DNA from: Rhodovulum sp. 12E13
Lineage (GTDB): Bacteria; Pseudomonadota; Alphaproteobacteria; Rhodobacterales; Rhodobacteraceae
Direction of reading: 5' to 3'
DNA length: 64,000 nucleotides
Assembly (NCBI RefSeq): GCF_003340565.1
Contig: NZ_QPLK01000018.1
Span: 1-64,000, forward strand
The position numbers were made by a program, and so were the translations under genes. Positions 42,038-50,866 of this stretch are shown piece after piece (position 1 is the first letter of the stretch; each line of letters starts with the position of its first letter). The notes beneath the pieces were generated by a model. The model saw nothing but the letters and a program-made list of their open reading frames with translations, searched no databases and had not been told where the DNA came from.

Positions 42038-43342
42038 ATGAAGATTGCAATGATCGGGACGGGCTATGTCGGGCTCGTCTCGGGGGTGTGTTTCTCCGAT
42101 TTCGGGCACGATGTGGTCTGCGTCGACAAGAACCCCGCCAAGATCGAGATGCTCGAGCGCGGCGAGATCCCGATCTACGAGCCGGGCCTCGACCGCCTGC
42201 TGGCGAAGAACGTGGAGGCGGGGCGGCTGACCTTCACCGGCGATCTGGCCAAGGCCGTGGCGGGCGCCGACGCGGTGTTCATCGCCGTGGGCACGCCCAC
42301 CCGCCGGGGCGACGGCCATGCCGACCTGACCTACGTCTACTCTGCGGCGGAAGAGATCGGGCGCGCGCTGACCGGCTACGCCGTGATCGTCACCAAGTCG
42401 ACCGTGCCGGTGGGCACCAACCGCGAGGTCGCCGAGCGGGTGCGCGCGGCCAACCCCGACGCGCAGTTCGATGTCGCCTCGAACCCCGAGTTCCTGCGCG
42501 AGGGCGCGGCGATCGACGATTTCATGCGGCCCGACCGCGTGGTCGTGGGCGTGGAGGCGGATCGCGCGCGCGAGGTGATGGGCGACATCTATCGCCCGCT
42601 CTTCCTGCGCGAGTTTCCCATCGTCTACACCGATCTCGAATCGGCCGAGATGATCAAGTACGCCGCCAACGCCTTTCTTGCGACCAAGATCACCTTCATC
42701 AACGAGATCGCCGCCCTCTGCGAGGCGGTCGGCGCCGACATCAAGGCGGTGAGCAAGGGCATGGGCCTCGACGGCCGGATCGGCAACAAGTTCCTGCATG
42801 CCGGCCCCGGCTTCGGCGGCTCGTGCTTCCCCAAGGATACCCGCGCGCTGGCGCGGACCGGGCAGGATCATTCGCGCCCCCTCGAGATCACCGAGACGGT
42901 GATCCGCGTGAACGACGGCATCAAGCGGCGCATGATCGACAAGGTGCTCGATCTCTGCGGCGGTTCGGTCAACGGCAGGACGCTGCTGGTGCTCGGCGTC
43001 ACCTTCAAGCCCAATACCGACGACATGCGCGAGGCGCCGTCGCTGACCATCGTGCCGTCGCTCGTCGGCGGAGGCGCGACGGTGCGCGTGGTCGATCCGC
43101 AGGGGCGGCGCGAGGGCGAGACGCTGTTGCCGGGCGTGGAGTGGCACGACGACCCCTATGTAGCTGCCGAGGGCGCCGACGCGGTGGTGATCCTGACCGA
43201 GTGGAACGAGTTCCGCGCGCTCGACCTCGCGCGCCTCGCCGGGTCGATGCGGACGCCCTGCATGGCCGACCTGCGCAACGTCTACGCTCGCGGCGACGCG
43301 CTGGCCGCCGGCTTCCGCGACTACGTGGCCGTGGGGCGCTAG
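42038..43342 (+). CDS. ugd: UDP-glucose 6-dehydrogenase
   Basis: 434 residues, full length. The NAD motif is GTGYVGLVSG (7-16). The middle domain has the substrate region ESAEMIKYAANAFLATKI, and the catalytic cysteine is in GFGGSCFPKDT. The enzyme oxidises UDP-glucose twice to UDP-glucuronate. The ATG at 42038 is chosen over a 16-codon extension because the family begins at MKIAMIG and GAGGGG lies just upstream. Together with the preceding epimerase it provides UDP-uronic acids for envelope glycans. Confidence 0.95.
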   Translation: MKIAMIGTGYVGLVSGVCFSDFGHDVVCVDKNPAKIEMLERGEIPIYEPGLDRLLAKNVEAGRLTFTGDLAKAVAGADAVFIAVGTPTRRGDGHADLTYVYSAAEEIGRALTGYAVIVTKSTVPVGTNREVAERVRAANPDAQFDVASNPEFLREGAAIDDFMRPDRVVVGVEADRAREVMGDIYRPLFLREFPIVYTDLESAEMIKYAANAFLATKITFINEIAALCEAVGADIKAVSKGMGLDGRIGNKFLHAGPGFGGSCFPKDTRALARTGQDHSRPLEITETVIRVNDGIKRRMIDKVLDLCGGSVNGRTLLVLGVTFKPNTDDMREAPSLTIVPSLVGGGATVRVVDPQGRREGETLLPGVEWHDDPYVAAEGADAVVILTEWNEFRALDLARLAGSMRTPCMADLRNVYARGDALAAGFRDYVAVGR

Positions 43343-43484
43343 CAACCGGCGCCCACGGGGGCCCCGAGGCCCGGCTTTCGCTTCTCCGGATCCTTCGAGG
43401 GCGCCGGGGGACGCCTCTCGGCCGCATTGCCGCCGCCGGCGGCATGGACCATTCGCGGTTGCTCTTTCTGGTGGGGGGCCGCCG

Positions 43485-43754
43485 CTGGCGCGTGCGCCGG
43501 TCCTCACCCTCGTCTCGGTGCAGCGGCACGACGCAGTCGATGGCGCTCCCGAACTGATGGAGCTGACCGAGGACGAGCGGCGCATGCTCGACGGCCGCCT
43601 CTTCGACAGCGAATGCGACGAAGCGCGGCTGCACCGCGTGAATCGCACGCAGACCCGCCATGTGCGCCACGTTCCCTTCGAGGCGCAGTCGGTGACCGCC
43701 CATGCCCGCCTCATGGCACGGGTGGCGAAAAAGAGCGCGACAGGCCCCGATTGA
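43485..43754 (+). pseudogene. truncated paralogue of the downstream membrane protein (C-terminal domain)
   Basis: The frame reads LARAPVLTLVSVQ and continues LTEDERRMLDGRLFDSECDE, then ending HARLMARVAKKSATGPD. This parallels the C-terminal domain of the next gene (LARVPVLTLVSVQ, LDDSERELLEDRLFAEGLDE, HQRLMARAG), with the divergence expected of an old tandem duplication. The N-terminal membrane part is gone, and the only start inside the frame is GTG 43518, within the homology. A 78-residue product from there is possible. Confidence 0.6.
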
Positions 43755-43813
43755 GCGGTCGCGCCGCCGATGTCGCGGCTAGATTCGGCCGCGCCGTGCG
43801 ATACGTTTGCCGC

Positions 43814-44521
43814 ATGTTCGTCGTCACGCCCTCCACCGTGGTCGATCCGCGTCGGCTGCGTCTGACCCGGGTCGGCAGCCAGATGCTTGGGCGGGGCCTG
43901 CGGGTGATCCCGCGGCGGCCGCTTTTCCGTGGCGTCTTCTGGCGGATCGTGTTCGACCAGGCGCCGCTACGCTACATCCTCGCGCTTTCGCCGTTTCCCA
44001 TCGCCATGCTGATCCGCCCCGACCTGGCGCTGGGGATCAGCCAGGCGCCGCTTCTCATGTTTGCCATCGTCTTCATGATCGAGAGCACGTTCCTGTCGGT
44101 CTCGACCCCCGAGAAGCGGCGCAAGCTGATCGCGGAGGCCGATGCGGCGCGTGGCCTCGACCTGCTGACCCTGCGCGCGCGCGACGTGCTGGCGCGGATC
44201 GCGGCGGGGCGGGGCATGGAGACCGAAGACCTCCACCTCGTGGTCGAGCAGTCGGGGCTTGCGCGTGTCCCGGTGCTGACGCTCGTCTCGGTGCAGGTCG
44301 CGCAGGAGGGCGGGCGCCCGCTGCTGCTCGACCTCGACGACAGCGAGCGTGAACTGCTCGAGGACCGTCTGTTCGCAGAGGGCCTCGACGAGCGCCTCCT
44401 GCACCTCATCAATCTTGCCGACAACCGCTTCCTGCGCAGCGTCGCCTTCGAGGCGCGTGCGGTCTCGGCGCATCAGCGACTGATGGCCAGGGCCGGGCGG
44501 CGCGGCGCCGCCGGGGCCTGA
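43814..44521 (+). CDS. hypothetical inner-membrane protein with C-terminal cytoplasmic domain
   Basis: 235 residues. A basic N-terminal segment is followed by two adjacent hydrophobic stretches (YILALSPFPIAMLI and ISQAPLLMFAIVFMIESTFL) and then a charged soluble domain with STPEKRRKLIAEAD and the tandem-duplicated motif VLTLVSVQ. No family is recognised. The start at ATG 43814 lacks a good ribosome-binding site; an in-frame GTG at 43796 is an alternative. A decayed copy of its last third lies directly upstream. Confidence 0.65.
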   Translation: MFVVTPSTVVDPRRLRLTRVGSQMLGRGLRVIPRRPLFRGVFWRIVFDQAPLRYILALSPFPIAMLIRPDLALGISQAPLLMFAIVFMIESTFLSVSTPEKRRKLIAEADAARGLDLLTLRARDVLARIAAGRGMETEDLHLVVEQSGLARVPVLTLVSVQVAQEGGRPLLLDLDDSERELLEDRLFAEGLDERLLHLINLADNRFLRSVAFEARAVSAHQRLMARAGRRGAAGA

Positions 44522-44560
44522 GCCGGCCTCAGGGCGGGGCGTCGGGCCTTGCGCCATTGC

Positions 44561-44612
44561 GTATTTGGAACAGAAAGAAGCGAGGGGTGCGCCCCGGGGG
44601 GAACGGGGCGGC
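44561..44612 (+). repeat. putative dispersed intergenic element (second GTATTT-type copy)
   Basis: GTATTTGGAACAGAAAGAAG (44561-44580) is followed by GC-rich inverted repeats, including GGGG-TGCG-CCCC at 44584-44595 and a further G/C-rich run up to the holA stop. It resembles the element at 8816-8864 (GTATTT, five variable bases, an A-rich block), though the hairpin is on the other side. It lies between convergent genes and may also serve as a terminator. Confidence 0.4.
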
Positions 44613-44615
44613 GCG

Positions 44616-45638
44616 CTAGCGCCGCGCCATGACCGCGAGGCGGACGAAGGCGCGCTCCACGAGCGCCGCCTGGGGCGCCGTCTGCCCCGCCGAGCGCAGG
44701 GCCAGATCGGTGTCGAGCAGGAGCCTGAGCGCCTGTTCCAGCTTGCGGGGGCCCCAGCCGCGGGCCTGTGCGGTCATCGCATCGCGGCGGGGGCCGAAGA
44801 TCGGCGGGCGCTGGCGGCCGAGGGCCTGTGCGGGGCCGGCGGGATCGGCGGCGGCGGCGTGCAGCGCGCGGAAGTGGCGCGAGGCGGCGATGACGAGGGC
44901 GACGGGCTGCACGCCCTGCCCCTCGAGCTTGTGCATGAGGGGGCCGATCTCGGCCTGCCGGCCCTCGGCCGCCGCGCGCAGCACATCGTCGAGCGCCGCC
45001 TCGATCGTGGCGGGCGCGTTGAGCGCGATCTCTGCCGACGTGAGCGGCGCGGGATCGCCATGCTTGTACAGCGCGATCTTTTCGAGCGTGCGGCGGAAAT
45101 CGCCGGGATCGAGCGCGCGGGCGAGCGCCTCGAGATCGGCCATCGCGGCGCGCTCTACGTTCGAGAGGCCCGCGCGGGCGAGCTCCGCCTCGATCTCGGC
45201 GCGGCCCGGCGGATCGTCGTAGATCGGCAGCGCCACGGCCGCGGGATGCCCCTCGACCAGCTTGCGCAGCTTCGAGCGCGCGGGCAGAGCGCCGGCGGTG
45301 ACGACGAGCGTCGCGTCGCCCTGCGCCCAGGCGCCGAGCGCGGCCGCGACGGCGGGTGCGACCCCGTCGCCTGCCTCCTCGATCAGAACGGCGCGCGGGC
45401 CGGGGAAGAAGCCGGTCGCCCTGAGCGCGTCGGCGACCGCGCCGGGGGCGCGGCGGGCCTCGCCCGGGTCGATCCGCTCGAGCCGCATTTCCTTTTCGGC
45501 ATCCGGGCCGAGAAGGGCCGCCAGCATGTCGGCCCGCTTGAGCGCCACGCGCATCGGGTCGGCGCCGTAGATCAGCGCGGCGGGGCGCGGCTCGGGCCGG
45601 GCGAGAAATTTCTTGGCATCGCGGGCGGAGAGCTTCAT
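44616..45638 (-). CDS. holA: DNA polymerase III delta subunit
   Basis: 340 residues. HolA opens the beta clamp in the clamp-loader complex. The N-terminal AAA-like domain begins MKLSARDAKKFLARPEP with ALIYGADPMRV, and the C-terminal helical part contains GDFRRTLEKIALYKHG and MHKLEGQGVQPVALVIAASRHF, typical of alphaproteobacterial delta subunits. It follows lptE by 13 bases on the same strand. The order leuS-lptE-holA is conserved in Rhodobacterales. Confidence 0.93.
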   Translation of the reverse strand: MKLSARDAKKFLARPEPRPAALIYGADPMRVALKRADMLAALLGPDAEKEMRLERIDPGEARRAPGAVADALRATGFFPGPRAVLIEEAGDGVAPAVAAALGAWAQGDATLVVTAGALPARSKLRKLVEGHPAAVALPIYDDPPGRAEIEAELARAGLSNVERAAMADLEALARALDPGDFRRTLEKIALYKHGDPAPLTSAEIALNAPATIEAALDDVLRAAAEGRQAEIGPLMHKLEGQGVQPVALVIAASRHFRALHAAAADPAGPAQALGRQRPPIFGPRRDAMTAQARGWGPRKLEQALRLLLDTDLALRSAGQTAPQAALVERAFVRLAVMARR

Positions 45639-45651
45639 CGGGGCCCCCGCG

Positions 45652-46167
45652 TCAGGCGGCCCAGTCTGCGCCGGCGGCGGCGGCGGCGACGAGCCGGGTC
45701 GCCACGCGGTCGGCCAGAAGGGTGGCGAGGCGCCGCTCGGCGTCCGCGCGGGCAGAGCGGACGGCGACGGAGGTGCCGACGTCGGACCAGGTGACGAAGC
45801 CGGTGACTTGGCCGCTGGTCAGCACGGCCCCGTCGGCGCGGCGGCGCAGCGCGTAGTCGGCAGCGCCGTCGAGCGAGAAGCGGAGCACGTTGCCGAATCC
45901 GGTCTGCGCGGTCTCGACCGTGGCGCGCCGCAGGCCGTAGCCGAGGGCGAAGGGGGCGCCTTCCCCCGCGCGACCCAGCCGCTCCTCGATCTGGCTGACG
46001 AATCGGAAGGCGTAGGAATCGCCCGGCGTGTCAGGCAGAACCTGCCCCCGCAGCGCCGTGGCCGGCCCGTCGGGCGCGTAGGCGGGGGAGAACCCGCAGG
46101 CGGGAAGCGCCGCAAGCGCCGCCAGCGCGGCCAGCGCCCGGCGACGAGAAGGCGCGCCCCGGCCCAT
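45652..46167 (-). CDS. lptE: LPS-assembly lipoprotein LptE
   Basis: 171 residues with a lipoprotein signal peptide: basic N-terminus (GRGAPSRRR), hydrophobic Ala/Leu stretch and the lipobox LPACG. LptE plugs the LptD outer-membrane barrel that inserts LPS. The mature part carries family features such as LRGQVLPDTPGDSYAF and a YALRRRADGAVLTSG beta-strand region. The ATG at 46167 lies 2 bases after the leuS stop, so the genes are co-transcribed. Confidence 0.9.
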   Translation of the reverse strand: MGRGAPSRRRALAALAALAALPACGFSPAYAPDGPATALRGQVLPDTPGDSYAFRFVSQIEERLGRAGEGAPFALGYGLRRATVETAQTGFGNVLRFSLDGAADYALRRRADGAVLTSGQVTGFVTWSDVGTSVAVRSARADAERRLATLLADRVATRLVAAAAAGADWAA

Positions 46168-46169
46168 GC

Positions 46170-48773
46170 TCAGACCACGATGTTGACGATGCGGCCCGGC
46201 ACGACGATCAGCTTCTTGGGCCGGCCGCCGTCGAGCGCGCGCTGCACGGCGGGCTCGTCCATCGCCAGCGCCTCGATCACGTCCTTCGCAGCGTCCTTGG
46301 GCACGGTGATCTCGCCGCGCTTCTTGCCGTTGACCTGCACCGGCAGCGTGATCGTGTCCTCGACGAGCAGGGCGGGGTCGGCCTCGGGCCACGGCTGCTC
46401 GGCCAGCAGCCCCTCGCCGCCCAGCATCTCCCACATCTCTTCGGCGAGATGGGGCGTCATGGGCTGCATGAGCTGCGCCATCACCTTGAGCGCCTCGCGC
46501 CGGGCCGCGCCCGAGGCGGCGGAGCGGGCGATCGTGTTGGTGAAGGCGTAGAGCCTGGCGACCGACGTGTTGAAACCGAACTGTTCGATACCCTCGGTCA
46601 CGTCGGCGATGGCGCGGGCGGTGGCGCGGCGCAGCGGCTCGTCCTCCGCCTCGGCGCCAGGCTCCGAGGGGTCGTTCTCCGCCGCCATGCGGTAGACCCG
46701 CGACAGGTGGCGGAACGCGGCCTCGGCGCCTGCGGCCGTCCACTCCACATCGCGCTCGGGAGGGCTGTCGGACATGACGAACCAGCGCGCGGTATCGGCC
46801 CCGTACTGCGCCACGATGGCGGCGGGATCGACCGTATTCCGCTTGGACTTCGACATCTTCTGCGAGGGGATCACCTCGACCGTCTCGCCGGTCGCGCGAA
46901 CGACGATCTCGCCCGTCTCGCGCACGTCCACCTCGTCGGGTGTATGGTAGACCGGACGGCCGCGATCGTCGGTCGTCTGGTAGATCGCGTGGGTGACCAT
47001 GCCTTGCGTGAACAGCGCCTCGAACGGCTCGCGGCATTTTTCCGGCAGGTGACCGGTGATGTGCATCGCCCGGGCGAAGAAGCGCGAGTAGAGCAGGTGC
47101 AGGATCGCGTGCTCGACGCCGCCGATGTACTGGTCGACGTTCATCCAGTAGGCGGCTTCCTCGGGGTCGGTCGGCGTCTCGGCGCGGGGCGCGGTGAAAC
47201 GGGCGAAATACCACGAGGAGTCGACGAACGTGTCCATGGTGTCGGTCTCGCGCTTCGCCGGCCGGCCGCATTCCGGGCAGGGCACGTCGCGCCATGTGGG
47301 GTGGCGGTCGAGCGGGTTGCCCGGCTGGTCGAAGCTGACGTCGTCGGGCAGGCGCACCGGCAGGTTCTCGCGGTTCTCCGGCACCGCGCCGCACGCCTCG
47401 CAATGCACCACCGGGATCGGGCAGCCCCAGTAGCGCTGGCGCGAGATGCCCCAGTCGCGCAGGCGGAACTGCACCACGCCCTCGCCCCAGCCGTTCGCCT
47501 CGGCATGGGCGATCGAGGCGTCGATGGCTTCCTCGCCCGTGGCCTCGGTCAGCCCGGCGAAGTGGTCGATCCAGCGCACCTTCTCGGTCTTCTGCGGCAC
47601 GAATGCCGCGTCAGCGCCAGCCTCGGGCGAGACGAATCCCTCCTGCTCGGCCGATTCAACGTCGGACGAGAACGGCACGGGCCGGAACGTGTCGATCACC
47701 GGCAGGCCATACTTGCGGGCGAAGTCGAGGTCGCGCTGGTCGTGCGCGGGGCAGCCGAAGATCGCGCCGGTGCCGTAATCCATCAGGATGAAGTTGGCGA
47801 CCCAGACGGGCAGCTCGCGCCCCTCGATCAGCGGGTGGCGCACCGTGCGGCCGGTGTCGTAGCCCTTCTTCTCGGCGGTCTCGAGCTCTTCCTCCGAGGT
47901 GCCCATGCGCCGGCATTCGGCGCTGAAGGCGGCGAGGTCGGCATCGCCCTCTTCCAGCGCGCGCGCCAGCGGGTGATCGGGCGAGACGGCGACGAAGCTC
48001 GCCCCCATCAGCGTGTCGGGCCGGGTGGTGAACACCTCGATCCGCTCGTGCCCGGCCGCCGGGGCCGTCAGGTCGAACGCAAGGCGCAGGCCGCGCGAGC
48101 GCCCGATCCAGTTGGCCTGCATGAGCCGCACCTTGTCGGGCCACTTCTCGAGCGTATCGAGCGCCTCGAGCAATTCCTCCGAGAAGTCGGAGATGCGGAA
48201 GAACCACTGCACCAGTTCGCGCCGCTCGACCGGGGCGCCCGAGCGCCAGCCCTTGCCGTCGATCACCTGCTCGTTGGCGAGCACGGTCATGTCGACCGGA
48301 TCCCAGTTGACCACCGCCGCCTTGCGGTAGATCAGGCCGGCCTCTAGCATGTCGATGAACAGGCGCTGCTGCTGGGCGTAGTACTCGGGGTCGCAGGTGG
48401 CGAACTCGCGCGACCAGTCGATGGAAAAGCCCATCGGCTTCATCTGGTCGCGCATGTCGGCGATGTTGCCGTAGGTCCAGTCCTTCGGGTGGCCGCCCGA
48501 GGCCATCGCCGCGTTCTCGGCCGGCATGCCGAAGGCGTCCCATCCCATCGGGTGCAGCACCGCGTAGCCGCGGGCGCGCTTGTAGCGCGCGATCACGTCG
48601 CCCATCGTGTAGTTGCGGACATGCCCGATATGGATGCGCCCCGAGGGGTAGGGGAACATCTCGAGCACGTAGTATTTCGGGCGGTCCGGGTCGTGCCGGG
48701 CGGTGAAGCAGCCGGCGCGCTCCCACGCGGCTTGCCACTTCGGCTCGATCTCGGACGGCGTCAGGCGGGACAT
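46170..48773 (-). CDS. leuS: leucyl-tRNA synthetase
   Basis: 867 residues, class I aminoacyl-tRNA synthetase charging tRNA-Leu. The HIGH motif is at 48-51 ([12 protein letters not shown]), the CP1 editing domain contains the Thr-rich [15 protein letters not shown], and the KMSKS motif lies in [14 protein letters not shown]. Length and motifs are complete. It is followed by lptE with almost no gap and preceded on the same strand by the DUF3576 gene at about 110 bases. Confidence 0.97.
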   Translation of the reverse strand: MSRLTPSEIEPKWQAAWERAGCFTARHDPDRPKYYVLEMFPYPSGRIHIGHVRNYTMGDVIARYKRARGYAVLHPMGWDAFGMPAENAAMASGGHPKDWTYGNIADMRDQMKPMGFSIDWSREFATCDPEYYAQQQRLFIDMLEAGLIYRKAAVVNWDPVDMTVLANEQVIDGKGWRSGAPVERRELVQWFFRISDFSEELLEALDTLEKWPDKVRLMQANWIGRSRGLRLAFDLTAPAAGHERIEVFTTRPDTLMGASFVAVSPDHPLARALEEGDADLAAFSAECRRMGTSEEELETAEKKGYDTGRTVRHPLIEGRELPVWVANFILMDYGTGAIFGCPAHDQRDLDFARKYGLPVIDTFRPVPFSSDVESAEQEGFVSPEAGADAAFVPQKTEKVRWIDHFAGLTEATGEEAIDASIAHAEANGWGEGVVQFRLRDWGISRQRYWGCPIPVVHCEACGAVPENRENLPVRLPDDVSFDQPGNPLDRHPTWRDVPCPECGRPAKRETDTMDTFVDSSWYFARFTAPRAETPTDPEEAAYWMNVDQYIGGVEHAILHLLYSRFFARAMHITGHLPEKCREPFEALFTQGMVTHAIYQTTDDRGRPVYHTPDEVDVRETGEIVVRATGETVEVIPSQKMSKSKRNTVDPAAIVAQYGADTARWFVMSDSPPERDVEWTAAGAEAAFRHLSRVYRMAAENDPSEPGAEAEDEPLRRATARAIADVTEGIEQFGFNTSVARLYAFTNTIARSAASGAARREALKVMAQLMQPMTPHLAEEMWEMLGGEGLLAEQPWPEADPALLVEDTITLPVQVNGKKRGEITVPKDAAKDVIEALAMDEPAVQRALDGGRPKKLIVVPGRIVNIVV

Positions 48774-48881
48774 GGGCGCGCGGTCTCCCTTGGTCGGACG
48801 GGCGACAGATACGGCGGACGGCGAGAGGGGTAAACCCTGACCGGGGAGGCGCGTTCCGGGCCCGCGGGCCGGGGCAGACGG

Positions 48882-49400
48882 TCAGAGGCGGCTGTCCTGG
48901 ACGCGCAGCTGGCGGGCGCGGGTGAGGATCGCATCCTCCACGGCGCGCACCGTGTCGGCGTCGACGGGGCCGCCGCGCGTGGCCAGTGCCACCTTCAGCG
49001 AGCGGGCGTCGAGCGCGGGGTCGCGCACCTGGATCGTGGCGCGATAGGCCCGCCCGCCACCGGGCGGCACGCCATAGCCGGTGACGATCACGCCCGAGAA
49101 GGGATCGACCGTCTCGATCGGCAGGAAGCCGAGGATGTCGAGCGAGGCGTTCCACAGGTAGCGGTTGACCTCGAGCGCGGTGTTGGGGTCGTCGGTATTG
49201 TAGAACAGATCCCAGATCGTCTCGCGCTCTTCGCCGAGGCGCTCGTCGTAGCGCGGGTTGAACTCGTCGGGAACGGGCCGCGTCGTCTGCGTCGAGAAGC
49301 CCCCGCCCTCGCACCCCGCGGTCAGCGCGGTGGCCGCGACACCGAGCGCCAGGACCGTGCGACGCGCGCCGCCACTGCCGTGCCTTGCCCTTTCGTGCAT
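48882..49400 (-). CDS. DUF3576 lipoprotein
   Basis: 172 residues. The signal peptide ends in the lipobox LTAGC. The DUF3576 body has IWDLFYNTDDPNTALEVNRY, LWNASLDILGFLPIE, VDPFSGVIVTGYGVPPGG and the C-terminal ILTRARQLRVQDSRL. It is conserved next to leuS in many alphaproteobacteria; the function is unknown, probably at the outer membrane. ATG 49400 is used because the longer frame before it lacks a signal peptide; G-rich sequence upstream serves as ribosome-binding site. Divergent from the porin gene. Confidence 0.88.
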   Translation of the reverse strand: MHERARHGSGGARRTVLALGVAATALTAGCEGGGFSTQTTRPVPDEFNPRYDERLGEERETIWDLFYNTDDPNTALEVNRYLWNASLDILGFLPIETVDPFSGVIVTGYGVPPGGGRAYRATIQVRDPALDARSLKVALATRGGPVDADTVRAVEDAILTRARQLRVQDSRL

Positions 49401-49657
49401 GAAGCCCCCCGTCGTCGCGCCTTCGCGGCTTGGGTATCGCAGCCCCGCCGCAGCGGCAAGATCAATCCCGGGCGGCCCGGTTCCACGCCCCGATACGGGC
49501 CTTCGGCAACACTGTGGCAAAGCTGCACCAAATCGCAGGAGCCACCGGTGCCGCGCCGCGCCCGCCTTGCCTTGCGGGGCGTGCGGAGCGAAGAGAGGCG
49601 CATACCCAATCTGGCCCTCCGGGTTGCGGTCCACCTTTGAACATACGAGGGAAAACG

Positions 49658-50713
49658 ATGAAAAAGGTTCTTCTCACGTCCACGGCCCTGGTGATGACCT
49701 CCGCGTCGTTCGCCGCCGCGGAAATCGCGATCTCGGGCTCGGCCGAAATGGGTGTCGTTGGTGGCAGCGCCAGCATTACCAACGCGGCCGGGGACGAGTT
49801 CGACGAAACGATCCCGATGCAGTTCTTCAACGACGTCGACGTGACGTTCTCGATGTCGGGCGAGACGGATGGCGGCCTCGCCTTCGGCGTGTCGGTCGAC
49901 CTCGACGAGGCCGGCAACCTCGGCAACGAGCTCGCCAACCAGGGCGTCGCGATCTTCATCTCGGGCGACTTCGGCACCCTGACGATGGGCGACACCGACG
50001 GCGCCGTCGACTTCGTGCTGACCGACATGGGCAACGCGGGCAACCCGGGCTCGATCAACGACGCCGAAACGGCGCACCTGGGCTACCTCGGCTCGTGGCT
50101 CGACGGCTCCGGCGACAACCAGGTGGTGCGGTACGACTACTCGTTCGACGCCTTCACCTTCGCCCTCTCGGTCGAGCAGATGCCCTCGGGCCCCAACGGC
50201 ACCGTGCTCGAAGATGATGACGATCTGACCTGGGCCATCGGCTTCGGCTACGACTTCGACTTCGCGGGCGGCTCGGCCGGCGTCGGCATCGGTTACCAGT
50301 ACTCCGACAACGGCTCGATCTCGGTCGGCGGCGATGCCGACGACCAGACGATCAACGTGCCCGTCCTCGTGGGCGAGGTCGCGGCGACCGCCATTGGCGC
50401 CGATGTCAGCCTCGACAACGGCCTCGACGCGGCGCTGACCTACACCTACTTTGACGTGGACGACGGCGACGACGTCGATCACATCGGCATCGGTGCCGGC
50501 TACTCGTTCGACGCCTTCTCGGTGCACGCCAACTACGGCCAGTGGAACAGCGACGACGTGACCGTGTCGGGCTTCGGCCTGTCGGCCGGCTACGACCTCG
50601 GCGGCGGCGCCTCGCTGCTCTTCGGCTACGGCAACTCGGACGTCGACGTCGACGGCTCGGAGGTCGATGCGCAGATCGACGACTACTCGCTCGGCCTCTC
50701 CTTCTCGTTCTGA
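49658..50713 (+). CDS. outer-membrane porin (Rhodobacter type)
   Basis: 351 residues. The signal peptide (MKKVLLTSTALVMTSASFAA) is cleaved near residue 21, and the mature protein begins EIAISGSAEMGV. It is strongly acidic with amphipathic beta strands (FSVHANYGQWNSDDVTVSGF) and ends in Phe (SLGLSFSF), the recognition signal for the BAM complex. It forms a general diffusion channel. The ribosome-binding site is CGAGGGA, 49646-49652. The 257-base gap upstream holds the divergent promoter. A clear terminator follows. Confidence 0.92.
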   Translation: MKKVLLTSTALVMTSASFAAAEIAISGSAEMGVVGGSASITNAAGDEFDETIPMQFFNDVDVTFSMSGETDGGLAFGVSVDLDEAGNLGNELANQGVAIFISGDFGTLTMGDTDGAVDFVLTDMGNAGNPGSINDAETAHLGYLGSWLDGSGDNQVVRYDYSFDAFTFALSVEQMPSGPNGTVLEDDDDLTWAIGFGYDFDFAGGSAGVGIGYQYSDNGSISVGGDADDQTINVPVLVGEVAATAIGADVSLDNGLDAALTYTYFDVDDGDDVDHIGIGAGYSFDAFSVHANYGQWNSDDVTVSGFGLSAGYDLGGGASLLFGYGNSDVDVDGSEVDAQIDDYSLGLSFSF

Positions 50714-50739
50714 TCCGAAGCGAGAGACGGCAAGATTTC

Positions 50740-50772
50740 GGGGCGGGCCGGCAGGCTCGCCCCGTTTCGTTT
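50740..50772 (+). terminator. Rho-independent terminator after the porin
   Basis: GGGGCGGGCC (50740-50749) pairs with GGCTCGCCCC (50754-50763) around GGCA (one G-T pair), then GTTTCGTTT. It lies 27 bases after the porin stop. Confidence 0.8.
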
Positions 50773-50866
50773 GCCCGCGCCCCCGCCCCACCGCCCCGCA
50801 AGCGTCTTTCGCAGGCCCCGCCCCGGTGTTAGCAGGGGCCTGACGTTTCCCATGCCGAGGACGGTG

